In this document: positions 1 through 8,887 of the stretch, piece by piece
How positions within the stretch are numbered: the stretch's first letter is position 1
Layout: every line of letters starts with the position of its first letter
Source of the DNA: Clostridium thermarum
Lineage (GTDB): Bacteria > Bacillota > Clostridia > Clostridiales > Clostridiaceae
Length of the DNA: 64,000 nucleotides
Direction of reading: 5' to 3'
Assembly: GCF_006351925.1 (NCBI RefSeq)
Contig: NZ_CP040924.1
Location: forward strand, 2,981,001-3,045,000
Made by a program: the position numbers and the translations under genes
Notes under the pieces: generated by a model
What the model saw: the letters and a program-made list of their open reading frames with translations, nothing else
What the model was told of the DNA's origin: nothing
Databases searched by the model: none

Positions 1-452
1 TGAATTACCGCTATTACACCCACCTCATAACTCTTGCCCTTATGTTTTTTGTACCAATAGTCAATTACTTGATAGACTCCGTCCATCAGGTCTTTAAGCA
101 TCTCTCTTCTTTTATAAAAATAATTTCTAAGTTCCTCAGGTATAGTAAATACGCTATGTCTATGTACTACATTTAGCATATTCTCTTGCTGCTTTTCTAC
201 CCATTTCAGCGTGTATAGCCTTCCACATTTCACACAGAACTTACTTTTACAAGTGAACCCTACTTTAATACTCTCTCCACAATTGAAACACATGTACTCA
301 GCGTAACCTTTATTAATTTCTCCACAATGAAGAGATTTTTCAACGACATTAAAGATATGCTCTCGCATATCTTTAGGCAATCTATATGATAACTTATCTT
401 TGAATTCATACCATTTATGTTCCAGAATCATTTTTATGGTTATCTTATTCAT
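1..452 (-). CDS. IS91-family transposase, N-terminal part (runs off the left edge)
   Basis: An open frame of 150 codons begins at ATG 452 behind a good ribosome site (AGGTGATT) and stays open to base 1, so only the N-terminus is visible. It shows a cysteine-rich zinc finger: C-x2-C in YMCFNCGE, then C-x4-C-x2-C in FTCKSKFCVKCG, about residues 54-77. That arrangement is typical of the zinc-binding domain at the start of IS91/IS801-type HUH transposases, which move single-stranded DNA by rolling circle. The catalytic HUH and tyrosine motifs would lie outside the window. It is transcribed away from the pilus operon. I cannot tell whether the gene is intact. Family assignment is moderately sure. 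Confidence 0.7.
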   Translation of the reverse strand, partial: MNKITIKMILEHKWYEFKDKLSYRLPKDMREHIFNVVEKSLHCGEINKGYAEYMCFNCGESIKVGFTCKSKFCVKCGRLYTLKWVEKQQENMLNVVHRHSVFTIPEELRNYFYKRREMLKDLMDGVYQVIDYWYKKHKGKSYEVGVIAVI

Positions 453-534
453 AGCAATCACCTAGATAAATACAGATACACTTAAATAATCGAAGTTATC
501 CACAATTTCTTAAATACATAATTTCCTATAGAGT

Positions 535-571
535 TAAAAAATGGAGAAACTGCTTTAAATGCAGCTTCTCC
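535..571 (-). terminator. Rho-independent terminator of the type IV pilus operon
   Basis: An 11-bp stem with one mismatch (GGAGAAACTGC at 543-553 against 561-571) is followed on the minus strand by a T-run (535-540). It lies about 20 bases past the last gene of the pilus operon. Confidence 0.8.
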
Positions 572-589
572 CTTTAACTTTTTTCTACC

Positions 590-2284
590 TTACCTATCCT
601 GCATTGGTATTTTTGAGTCCCCGCTAGCTGAACCAACATTTCCTGCTTTGTCTCTGAACTTAAAAGTATATTCAAAATTTCTATAGCAGGTAACCCTCGT
701 ACCATCAGTGCTTATCTTGGCAACTAAAATGTTATCAAGATAAATCTTATCACCATCAGCTTCAGTAACAACATTATATGTATTTCCTTCATATTCAATT
801 ACACTTGGTGGTGGTAAAATAGTTACATTTGGTTCATATAGCACTAAATCTAAATAACCTTCAATACCGGAATAAGAAACATTAACAGTACCAGTAACAA
901 ACTTATCAATATTGGAAATTACCCTGCTCGCACGAGAACTTTCAACCAATTTTATTTCTGTTGGACTGATTTTAACGTTCTCCTGTGATTGAGCTTCCAA
1001 TAGACAATTGCTTTCAATAGTTATAGGTCCATTATAATCCTTCCACTCGCCGCCATCTATCCTGTATTTCTTTTCCTTTAGGTCTCCAGGATAAGTAATT
1101 GTTGCTATAACGTCAGTATTTGTTAAGTTCTCTGGGTTTAATGAGATTATAGGCATATCCGGCGGTGTCAGGTTTATCAACCCTATATCTTGTGTATATA
1201 CATCTTTTGCCTGCAAAGTTGGTATAGTATATACAGCCTTAGCATATCCATCCTTTTCTGCTTGTATAACAACCTGACCAGCTGGAACTTTTGTACTGCT
1301 ATATGCTCCTGATGAGTCTGTTACCAGTACATCCTTTACACCACTGATGGATATTTTTACTCCGCCAATAGGCTTAGACTTATCTAGCACCAACTCATTA
1401 TTAACATATTTAGCCTCGTACACTTTTCCATGAACTGCAGCATCATACTGAGTAAAACCATCATTCTTATTTACTAGAAGCTTTACGAAATCTATCGCAT
1501 ACCCATCCCCGGTGTTGTTGATACTTTTGTTATTAATATCAACCACGGTTTTCCTTGGATCATCAATTTTTATGCTGAGTCCACTGCCGCCGTTCTGAAT
1601 CATTTCTATGTATTCATCAGGCACCTTCAGAGTTATCATTTTTCCTATAGGTCCATGCTGGTCTAAATTATTTATTACAGTTTCAAATTCAGACACTCTT
1701 ACTGTTTTATTATTCGCAGTAAGTGTTACTTGATATTGGGTATAACTATCCTTAGAATAGCCACCTCTACCCATATTTACCCATTTGCCATCAATTTTTA
1801 CCCATTTACTTGGCTGTATATCATCGACAAACATTTGGATATAAGCGTTGTACACTTTTCTCCCTTTCAAATCATAAGTAAGAGTTACTGGTGCTACAGT
1901 AGTATTGTAGCCGTTCTTGCCATAGGTTGCACTTGTATAACCATCAGTTTTTGACCCACCGTTATATCCTGATACAACCATTATTCTATCAGTTCCAACA
2001 GGATCATTAGCCTGAGGTTTGAAAGGATATCCATGTGTTTGAGTTTCCTTTCCAGTAAATGGATCTATGCTATTCCAAGGATAACCAAAGTTATCAATGT
2101 CTCCAGCCCTAACCATTACCTCTGCTTCACTTGTATTATATTTTATTACTTTAGTTGATGTCCAGTCGCCGTTATTCACATCAGAATAGGCTGCACTTGT
2201 TACTATACCCTTTTGTATTAAGCTACAATAAGTCAGCACCACACAAGCAATAACAAAGACCGAAAACCTTTTTAAGCTCTTCAT
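590..2284 (-). CDS. Secreted protein with carboxypeptidase-regulatory-like domain, last gene of pilus operon
   Basis: This 564-residue protein has a signal peptide at about residues 1-31 (KR-containing start, hydrophobic run, then TSAAYSD). The ATG at 2284 is preferred over one at 2359 because GGGGGGAGAAGG stands just before it and the signal peptide then begins at once. The middle part, near residues 275-370, looks like a carboxypeptidase regulatory-like beta-sandwich (GKVYEA...GGVKISISG...VTDSSGAYSS). The C-terminus holds Ig-like material (YRIDGGEWKDY; FKFRDKAGNVGSASG). No LPXTG, lipobox or prepilin motif is visible. It is the last gene before the operon terminator, seven bases past the LRR gene. 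An extracellular adhesive or structural role linked to pili is inferred from context only; exact function is unknown. Confidence 0.65.
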   Translation of the reverse strand: MKSLKRFSVFVIACVVLTYCSLIQKGIVTSAAYSDVNNGDWTSTKVIKYNTSEAEVMVRAGDIDNFGYPWNSIDPFTGKETQTHGYPFKPQANDPVGTDRIMVVSGYNGGSKTDGYTSATYGKNGYNTTVAPVTLTYDLKGRKVYNAYIQMFVDDIQPSKWVKIDGKWVNMGRGGYSKDSYTQYQVTLTANNKTVRVSEFETVINNLDQHGPIGKMITLKVPDEYIEMIQNGGSGLSIKIDDPRKTVVDINNKSINNTGDGYAIDFVKLLVNKNDGFTQYDAAVHGKVYEAKYVNNELVLDKSKPIGGVKISISGVKDVLVTDSSGAYSSTKVPAGQVVIQAEKDGYAKAVYTIPTLQAKDVYTQDIGLINLTPPDMPIISLNPENLTNTDVIATITYPGDLKEKKYRIDGGEWKDYNGPITIESNCLLEAQSQENVKISPTEIKLVESSRASRVISNIDKFVTGTVNVSYSGIEGYLDLVLYEPNVTILPPPSVIEYEGNTYNVVTEADGDKIYLDNILVAKISTDGTRVTCYRNFEYTFKFRDKAGNVGSASGDSKIPMQDR

Positions 2285-2366
2285 TAACCTTCTCCCCCCT
2301 TTCCTATTTATTGTATCATTAAAATATTGATACCAATTAATTAAGTTGAGTGTTATCATTTAAAAA

Positions 2367-3179
2367 CTAATCTATGGCAAAATCCTTCCACTCTAAATCT
2401 GAATATATGTCCTTTACTGCACTATAATCAGTAATCTCATTGCCATATAAAGATAGGTACCTTAAAGGAATTCCTTTAAGCACACTAATATCTTTTATGT
2501 TATTGTATGATAAACCTAGTCTGTTTAAATAGGTAAGCCCCTTTATGGGAGTTATATCACTTATTTCATTAACATCTAAATAAAGTTCCCTAAGATTAAC
2601 TAGATACTCTATACCAGCTATACTCTTTATTTGACTGTTGTTGGCTATAAGTATTGTAATACCTTCCAGATCACTTACAAAAATCTCTCCATCTGGTTTT
2701 TTAACTAAATCCCTTATAACTGATTCTAAATTGGGGTCTTCAAATTGTGCCTTGACATCTTCATAGTCCCTTTTAGGTGTAAATGATATTTCCTTAGATG
2801 TAGCTGTTTCACCATTTAATGTGAATTCTACATCTGACTTTATCTTCAAAGTATAATTTTCACCATCATTATATCCATTTACTGGAGGCCTTATCTCTAT
2901 AGCTTTGCTATCTGCTGTTGTTGTCCAAATGCAATTATATGATTTACCATTAGCATCATAAAGTTCTATTTCCATACCTTGAATATCATCATTAGTCAAT
3001 TCCTTTTCAAAGTTTATTGTCCAGTTATGATATAAACTTATAGCAGATTTATCGGTAACAAGACTACTAACTGCCGCTTTTTCTTTATCCTTTAGTTTAA
3101 GTACAAAAAATCCGCCGAGCCCAACCAATACAATCACTATAACTATCATAAGCCTTATATTTCTATTTCTCATCGTCAT
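2367..3179 (-). CDS. Membrane-anchored leucine-rich-repeat protein in pilus operon
   Basis: The 270-residue protein has an N-terminal transmembrane anchor (about residues 9-28), an Ig-like domain of the SbsA type (about 38-130) and a short run of internalin/SDS22-type leucine-rich repeats (about 145-255), for example NLRELYLDVNEISDITPI and YLNRLGLSYNNIKDISVL. Such repeats normally bind proteins. A second in-frame ATG at 3173 is equally possible as start; the site AAGGGG lies close upstream. The anchor and the absence of any prepilin cleavage motif suggest the repeats face outside. It lies 52 bases downstream of the PilX-like prepilin gene and reads as part of the same transcript. Partner and role are unknown; a pilus-associated recognition protein is a guess from position. 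Confidence 0.7.
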   Translation of the reverse strand: MTMRNRNIRLMIVIVIVLVGLGGFFVLKLKDKEKAAVSSLVTDKSAISLYHNWTINFEKELTNDDIQGMEIELYDANGKSYNCIWTTTADSKAIEIRPPVNGYNDGENYTLKIKSDVEFTLNGETATSKEISFTPKRDYEDVKAQFEDPNLESVIRDLVKKPDGEIFVSDLEGITILIANNSQIKSIAGIEYLVNLRELYLDVNEISDITPIKGLTYLNRLGLSYNNIKDISVLKGIPLRYLSLYGNEITDYSAVKDIYSDLEWKDFAID

Positions 3180-3231
3180 AACACCCCTTCCAAAGCAGTT
3201 TGAAAAGAGAAATTCTATAGCTTATTCTAAA

Positions 3232-4659
3232 TTACTCTTCCATCCACTTCACAACTCTAAATCGCAGGAAATCTCCATACCCCTCTAGATTTTTTAATAA
3301 GTATGCACTAATGGCTCCTTTATTAGACTCTTTAAAATCCTTTAGATTATTGCCACCTATTAATTTCTTCCTGGACTCTCTTGTGTTAATACCATTAAAA
3401 ACTATTTCTTTTTGAATTTTTATTTCTTTAGCAAAAATACTACTATTGTAGAAAAACGCCTGTCCTTTAAAGGTTACTTTGCCACTGCAATAAATAATAT
3501 AATTATTGTACCAAAACCTTGTATCATCAGATATCTCTAAATCTCCATCAACCAGGATTATTTTGTAATACTCACCAAAGCGAGACAACTGTCCTGGACC
3601 GTAGTCATAATTTAATTTTTTTACAATCTCATAGTAAATACCATTGTTATTTCCGGATCCATCTGTCCCGTTAATTAGCCATTGAAAATTTATTGGAGCT
3701 GAGGTACTTTTTATTTTATAAGTTACTGTATTTTGAACATTAGTTAAATCAGTATTATCTACAGTAAGATAATGTAGGTCGGAACTATAAATCACATCTG
3801 CTGGGGATGTATATTCTGCCATGGCATTAGCCCCTGAAGAAGTTGCCGGATCTAATATACTGCAAAAATATAGATAATCCATCTTTTTATCTTTCCATTG
3901 TGGTGAGCTCAAACTTCCTGCAGCATCCTTATATCTGTTTATTCCTGTATTTGCCCCGGAGGGTGTATTAAATCTAAACTCATTATCTATAGCCTTTACC
4001 TTTATGTTTCCCTCGGACATATTTAACTCTATAGGTAAAAAATCAACTTTGCCTTGTAAAAACATATTTCCAGATATATTTAATATACTCCCATTACTAT
4101 AGAAAGAACTCTCTATAGCCCCTGTAGGAGAAGATGGTCTTTTGGGTGAAGTTGTAAAAACATTTTTAAATATTGCATCAAAATAGTCATTATAAATTGA
4201 GTTTTTATCAATATAAACTGTTACTTTAACCTTCCTTCCTGTTAAAGTCCGGTCTGGCTGTTCATATTGTGCATAAGATTCAATCTTTAGGCAATCTACT
4301 TTTCTACCAATAGGGGTATCCACCACACCATTTTCTTCGATTATCTCAGTCCAATTTTTAATACCGTCAATCGTCTCATTTACTCTACGGACATAATCCG
4401 TTGTAGGATCCTCAGTAAGATTATATTGCTTACTATCTACTAACACGATGGGATTATTAATTATGTATTCTTTCAAAAGATAATACTGTTTTTCTATACC
4501 ACTTTCAGCTCTAAGCTTTAACTTATTTACTTTTTCCCTATTAACTGAACTCTTGTAGCTTGTTGCAGCCAATGTTACCATGGCTGCAGCTAATACCGTA
4601 ATAATCAGCACGGCTTGAATTGCCATTAGTAAAGAATAGCCTTTCTTTTTTTTTCTCAT
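3232..4659 (-). CDS. PilX-like minor prepilin / pilus assembly protein
   Basis: The 475-residue protein starts with a basic leader and a prepilin-like cut site, KKKKG/YSLLMAIQ, followed by a hydrophobic helix (residues 8-32). The Glu normally found at position 5 of a mature pilin is absent (the residue is Met), as is usual for GspK/PilX-type minor subunits that sit at the pilus tip. The rest is a long mostly beta region with no family I recognise; near the C-terminus there is a right-handed-repeat feel (LEISDDTRFWYNNYIIYCSGKV, then VTFKGQAFFYNSS) like polymer-forming or PilX-N proteins. It lies 9 bases after the previous prepilin gene. Size and context support a large tip or minor pilin. Confidence 0.7.
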   Translation of the reverse strand: MRKKKKGYSLLMAIQAVLIITVLAAAMVTLAATSYKSSVNREKVNKLKLRAESGIEKQYYLLKEYIINNPIVLVDSKQYNLTEDPTTDYVRRVNETIDGIKNWTEIIEENGVVDTPIGRKVDCLKIESYAQYEQPDRTLTGRKVKVTVYIDKNSIYNDYFDAIFKNVFTTSPKRPSSPTGAIESSFYSNGSILNISGNMFLQGKVDFLPIELNMSEGNIKVKAIDNEFRFNTPSGANTGINRYKDAAGSLSSPQWKDKKMDYLYFCSILDPATSSGANAMAEYTSPADVIYSSDLHYLTVDNTDLTNVQNTVTYKIKSTSAPINFQWLINGTDGSGNNNGIYYEIVKKLNYDYGPGQLSRFGEYYKIILVDGDLEISDDTRFWYNNYIIYCSGKVTFKGQAFFYNSSIFAKEIKIQKEIVFNGINTRESRKKLIGGNNLKDFKESNKGAISAYLLKNLEGYGDFLRFRVVKWMEE

Positions 4660-4668
4660 TTTATCCCC

Positions 4669-5469
4669 CTATGACTGCACAAAGACATATACATCAGTAG
4701 ATATTTCTTTAACTTTACCTTCATCTATAGCCTTTACCATGACACTGCAAAGTTTTTCATTTACCGGATTTCTTTTGACAGCAGCATCTTCTATATACTC
4801 CATGATTGTAGTCTTACTGGATACTTCAGTATCGTAACTTACTATTTTTTCAAGTGCAATTTTACAATAATTATCCCCTTCCTTTTCTGCAATGAGGTAG
4901 CTGTTATTTTCAAAGCCATCGTAATATATAAATTGCTCTCTATATCCAGTTTTCAAACTTTCCACCAGGCTATCGGCATTAGATGGTATTTGGTTTTTTA
5001 AATCTGCAGCTAATTTTGCATATACATCGTCATCCAAAAATTCCTCGTCATAATTGCCATCTTCTATAATTGGCTTATACTTATTTTGAACAACACCATT
5101 TTTAAAGTTATACAACTTTAAATCATACCTACCATCGCTTCCAAGCTCTAAAACATACATATATCTTTTATCGTCGTATCCTTCAATATATACTATGGGT
5201 TTAGCATCGGAAGGCACCACCATTGATAAATCTGTAGAACTAATTTCGTCGCAGTCTAAGTAAATTCTGCAATTTTTCAAATTATAAGACAATGTAGTTA
5301 CATAAGTCTTAGCCTGTTCATATACATTTGCTCTTTTCATTTCCACATTAATCATCTTAAAACCACTTAAAACTACATTGTATATCAAGGCTAAAATCAT
5401 AGGTGTTAATGCTAATACTATTATCAGCTCTATTAAGGTTAATCCTTTCTTCTTCTTCAAAGCTATCAA
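4669..5469 (-). CDS. Minor type IV prepilin
   Basis: A 266-residue prepilin. The leader MIALKKKKG is followed by LTLIELIIVLALTPMILAL, giving a class III cleavage site after Gly with Leu at +1 and Glu at +5, and the hydrophobic N-terminal helix that packs in the fibre core. The globular part is acidic and has no recognisable domain. The start codon overlaps the stop of the upstream prepilin by 4 bases (ATGA), so translation is coupled. It probably acts as a minor pilin or pseudopilin (PilW/GspJ-like by size), needing the prepilin peptidase encoded elsewhere. Confidence 0.8.
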   Translation of the reverse strand: MIALKKKKGLTLIELIIVLALTPMILALIYNVVLSGFKMINVEMKRANVYEQAKTYVTTLSYNLKNCRIYLDCDEISSTDLSMVVPSDAKPIVYIEGYDDKRYMYVLELGSDGRYDLKLYNFKNGVVQNKYKPIIEDGNYDEEFLDDDVYAKLAADLKNQIPSNADSLVESLKTGYREQFIYYDGFENNSYLIAEKEGDNYCKIALEKIVSYDTEVSSKTTIMEYIEDAAVKRNPVNEKLCSVMVKAIDEGKVKEISTDVYVFVQS

Positions 5470-5990
5470 CCTCCTATATAAAAGGAAGATGAGGATGAAT
5501 ACTGTTCACCATACTCTAAATTCCAAGTGATTACTTTAATTTCATACAATGAATAATAATCTGACGCCCCCTTTATATCTTCTATCTGAATTGCAGCACC
5601 ATACTTTTTATTCCCGGTATTGCTTGTTTCACAGGTTGTATAATTGAAATCTGTTTTAAAAAGAAAGCCATCCATACTGTCATCTTCAAAAAAAGGCGCT
5701 ATATCTGTAGAATTATCAAAATAAATATAGAAATTCACTTTTTCATTAGGGGATGCACCTTGATTTTCACATATGCTTCTTACGTATCCTTTACCCCTAT
5801 TTTTGATATTATGTGTAATTGAATTATTGAAGGTGCTGGTTTCTAATTTCAAATTGCTCCTTGTCCACATACTTGTGGAAGCTTTCACAGCCACTGATAT
5901 AACCTGAAGAACAATTATTATTAGAGCCACCGCTGCTATTAATTCCACCAAGGTATTACCTTTTTTCTTTTTTATAGCCCTCACCTCCAA
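5466..5990 (-). CDS. Minor type IV prepilin
   Basis: A 174-residue prepilin: leader MEVRAIKKKKG then NTLVELIAAVALIIIVLQV, with cleavage after Gly and Glu at +5. The leader is short and basic as in clostridial prepilins. The globular domain is small (about 130 residues), serine and tyrosine rich, with two cysteines (CENQG, TTCETS) that could pair outside the cell. It starts 3 bases after the pilO stop and overlaps the next prepilin by 4 bases. PilV/GspI-like minor pilin is the likeliest role. Confidence 0.78.
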   Translation of the reverse strand: MEVRAIKKKKGNTLVELIAAVALIIIVLQVISVAVKASTSMWTRSNLKLETSTFNNSITHNIKNRGKGYVRSICENQGASPNEKVNFYIYFDNSTDIAPFFEDDSMDGFLFKTDFNYTTCETSNTGNKKYGAAIQIEDIKGASDYYSLYEIKVITWNLEYGEQYSSSSSFYIGG

Positions 5991-5992
5991 AT

Positions 5993-6649
5993 TTAGTTAA
6001 AGAGATTATCTTTATTACCTACTGGGACATTTATCTCGTAGTCAAGCTCTTGTTTATCCTTGGCATCTCCAGCAACATAGTAATAGTTGATTACTACTCC
6101 TAAATTCACCCCTTGGTCTGACTTGGTGATATTTATAGTCTTTACTTCTGATATTCTTTCACTTTCCTCTAATCCTTTAATATAGTCCATTGCAGCTAAA
6201 TAGTCACCTTGTAGGTTGATAGTCACCGGGACCATCATTAAGCTTCCTTTTTCAATTTTGTTATTGTTTCCATCTGACTTACCATCAAGTGAGATAAGTG
6301 AACTATCACCAAAATTTATACTTTTCACTTGTACCTTACTGCTTAAAGCCTGTAAATTAAGGCTTGTCTGTATCTCAGGATCTCTAAGTTCAACTGGCAA
6401 GGTCTGTTTGAATTTCTCATAGTCAACTTTTAGTTTTTCTATAGCTGCTGCCATAACCCTATTATTTCTCTCCATATTACTGATTTCCTCAGCCTGAGCT
6501 TTGTTTTGTTCTATTGAAAACTTTGTATCAGAAATAGTATTTAACAGTGGGTTAAGCACAAATTGATAGTAAATAAATAATACTCCCAAAAAGGCTAGTC
6601 CAATTAAAATTAACTTATCACTCCTGGATAGATTTTTCATGTTATTCAC
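5993..6649 (-). CDS. pilO: Type IV pilus inner-membrane protein PilO
   Basis: The 218-residue protein has a short cytoplasmic start, one transmembrane helix (about residues 13-33), a coiled-coil stretch (about 36-80: SDTKFSIEQNKAQAEEISNM) and a C-terminal ferredoxin-like alpha/beta domain (about 135-200). This is the PilO layout. PilO pairs with PilN in the alignment subcomplex that links the cytoplasmic PilM ring to the pilus. Its ATG overlaps the end of the pilM-pilN fusion gene by 8 bases, which fits the usual M-N-O order. Confidence 0.8.
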   Translation of the reverse strand: MNNMKNLSRSDKLILIGLAFLGVLFIYYQFVLNPLLNTISDTKFSIEQNKAQAEEISNMERNNRVMAAAIEKLKVDYEKFKQTLPVELRDPEIQTSLNLQALSSKVQVKSINFGDSSLISLDGKSDGNNNKIEKGSLMMVPVTINLQGDYLAAMDYIKGLEESERISEVKTINITKSDQGVNLGVVINYYYVAGDAKDKQELDYEINVPVGNKDNLFN

Positions 6650-8186
6650 CTCTGATTACTATTGTAAAGGTATAAGTTCCGCCCTCTGCATTAACATCTC
6701 TTATTCTGGCATTAGCATATTCTTCAGACATCTGTAACTTTGCAGCCAGTGCAGAAATTGAATTATAGTTCTGGGTTTCTGCTGCTATAGTGTAGTTATT
6801 AGCTATATATGTAACAGCTTTAAATGTAACATCATTGGGTATAGCATTTTTTAGCCCAATAACTTTCTCAGAGGCTATAATTTTATTGCTTGTAAGAGCT
6901 TCTACCTTACTCAAATAACTTTCATATTTACTTTTTTCAGTTTTTAATTCATGATTTTTCTTTTGAACCTGTGATTTAGAAGCTATTACTGTAGCCAAAT
7001 TATCATTTTCTCTTTTAAGCATACCACTGTAAGTAATTAATGCTATAGTGACACCTGCAACTAATATTCCTGTAAGAACCGCAGCCATAGTTATCTTTTT
7101 AGTTGTCTGTAAGTATGCTTTGGCTTTCTTCATATTATCAGGTAAAAGATTTAACCCATAGGTTGCATCTCTCAGCAACATGCCAAGACAGCTACTATAA
7201 AATCTTGCATCAAAGCCGTAAGGCACCTGAATTTTTAAGTGTAAATCTTGGATACTGCTTAACGCCTTTACCTCAGAGCCCGTATACTCTTTTATGTATT
7301 TTTCAATGCCATAAACCTCACAACCTGCTCCTATTAAATAAATAACATCCAATTTCTTTTCATAATTTCCAGATCGATAAAATGTGATTATTTTGTTGAA
7401 TATTTCCATTATGTTATCAAACATAACTTTTATTCTGCCTTGAGCACTTTCATCAGACTCCACATTTGCAAAATTAAACTTAGTCGTAAAGTACTCATGA
7501 AACTTCTCCTTTTCATAAGTAAAGTTAGCACCAAAGTCTTCAGCCATCTGGTTTATACCCATGCTAATCTCTCTCTCTATAAAAAGGTTTCCCTTATCCA
7601 AAATACTCATACTGGTTTTCTTTGCGCCTATATCTAATATTCCTATGCTCTCCAAGTTTTTATTATAATTATATATCCCAGAAAAAACTCTTGATATAGA
7701 ATTTGCAGCGATATCAACACATTTAACTTTTAATCCCATAAGATTAGCAAGTTGAATATATCTATCTGCTCTAGGTTTTGGTATTGCTACCACCATAACC
7801 TTATATACATTATCTTTTTTTGCAACCAAACGATTTAAAATCTGATAATCTATATAGTAGTCAGATTCCAATTCAGGCAAGTACTGGGTTATTTCCCAAA
7901 CAACTGCTTTTCCAACCTTGTCCATGCTCATTAAAGGTATCTCAATATGTCTTACAACAATATCTCTTCCATGAATAACAAAACAAACGTTTTTGGTACC
8001 AACACGTCTTTTCAATAACATTGATTTTATAAGTTTACTGGCTGCATTAATATCTTGTAAATAATCATCACGGAACACACCATCAGGTGTTAAAGCCTTA
8101 TCATAAAACAAAACCCTTTTACTGTTACCTACAACAACCTTTGTATACTTATTTCCAATGTCTATTGAGATAATTTCATTACTCAT
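6642..8186 (-). CDS. Fused PilM-PilN type IV pilus assembly protein
   Basis: The 514-residue product joins two normally separate proteins. Residues 1-330 are PilM, an actin-like ATPase fold (IISIDIGNKYTKVVVG phosphate loop, SIGILDIGAKKTSMSI second loop, YLIGAGCEVYGIEKYI). At about residue 342 the PilN start motif YGLNLLPDNM follows, then a transmembrane helix (about 366-388), a coiled coil (390-430) and a ferredoxin-like C-terminal domain. In separate systems PilM binds exactly this INLLP-like peptide of PilN, so the fusion makes the contact permanent. No stop or frameshift separates the parts. The gene follows pilA2 after 156 bases and overlaps pilO. Confidence 0.85.
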   Translation of the reverse strand: MSNEIISIDIGNKYTKVVVGNSKRVLFYDKALTPDGVFRDDYLQDINAASKLIKSMLLKRRVGTKNVCFVIHGRDIVVRHIEIPLMSMDKVGKAVVWEITQYLPELESDYYIDYQILNRLVAKKDNVYKVMVVAIPKPRADRYIQLANLMGLKVKCVDIAANSISRVFSGIYNYNKNLESIGILDIGAKKTSMSILDKGNLFIEREISMGINQMAEDFGANFTYEKEKFHEYFTTKFNFANVESDESAQGRIKVMFDNIMEIFNKIITFYRSGNYEKKLDVIYLIGAGCEVYGIEKYIKEYTGSEVKALSSIQDLHLKIQVPYGFDARFYSSCLGMLLRDATYGLNLLPDNMKKAKAYLQTTKKITMAAVLTGILVAGVTIALITYSGMLKRENDNLATVIASKSQVQKKNHELKTEKSKYESYLSKVEALTSNKIIASEKVIGLKNAIPNDVTFKAVTYIANNYTIAAETQNYNSISALAAKLQMSEEYANARIRDVNAEGGTYTFTIVIRGE

Positions 8187-8342
8187 TGTTGTCCTCCAAT
8201 ACCTTTATATTTTTATAAGTTTTTACTCATTGGTTTCCTTTTAGTATATATAAACTGTTAATTGAAGCACTTTAATTTTCAGCAAACCACATATGTAACA
8301 TGAGAATATGCTCCAAAACATAATTTTTTTCAAACCTTATTT

Positions 8343-8774
8343 CTAATAGTCATTAATACTTCCTTCCACAATGGTACTTTCATCAATACTTTCGTCAGAA
8401 TCTAAAGAAAAATTTGAATTGGCAACACCAATTAGCTGGCCTAATGTCAAATCTTTTAACTTATCATAGGTCTCCCCTTGTTCTTTAATTATAGCTACAC
8501 TTGACTCAGCATTTACAGCTAAAGACATGATATCTGATACTTTATCACTATCTATTACTTTCTCCGTACTTACAACATTTAAAGAAACTCTTTCAGGCTT
8601 GTCAGAGTTATAAGCCTGAACAGCATGAAGAATATTTCTTGCACTATGTTGAAAACGGCTCCGTTTTGCCCTAGCCTGATATCCCGGTATTCTTGGTGCA
8701 AGTACTGCACCTAGTATAGCCAATATTGCAATTACTGATATGAGCTCAATTAGTGTGAAACCTTTTGTATTCAT
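8343..8774 (-). CDS. pilA: Type IV pilin, second PilA paralogue
   Basis: A 143-residue prepilin with leader MNTKG and mature start FTLIELISVIAILAILGAVL, including Phe+1 and Glu+5. The first 55 residues are nearly the same as those of the neighbouring pilin at 8888-9292 (APRIPGYQARAKRSRFQHSA), while the C-terminal half differs and is acidic with many serines. Both end in a related block (LTLGQLIGVANSNFSL here). It is a tandem paralogue that may be a minor or alternative major pilin. A strong hairpin lies in the gap before it, which could lower its expression relative to the first pilin. Confidence 0.88.
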   Translation of the reverse strand: MNTKGFTLIELISVIAILAILGAVLAPRIPGYQARAKRSRFQHSARNILHAVQAYNSDKPERVSLNVVSTEKVIDSDKVSDIMSLAVNAESSVAIIKEQGETYDKLKDLTLGQLIGVANSNFSLDSDESIDESTIVEGSINDY

Positions 8775-8802
8775 ACATTTCTCCTTAACTAAGAAATAGT
8801 AA

Positions 8803-8843
8803 TTACATAAAGTATTGCTGTTCTAAAGCAACACTTTATGTAA
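8803..8843 (-). other. Long hairpin between the two pilA genes
   Basis: TTACATAAAGT at 8803-8813 pairs perfectly with 8833-8843; after one mismatch a further 5 bp pair (TTGCT/AGCAA) around a 7-base loop, giving a 16-bp stem. There is no clear T-run after it on the minus strand, so it may be a partial terminator, or an mRNA-processing or stabilising structure, rather than a full stop. Confidence 0.6.
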
Positions 8844-8887
8844 CACTTAGCATCTAAAATAGGAACTCATTCCATACATTAAGTTTA

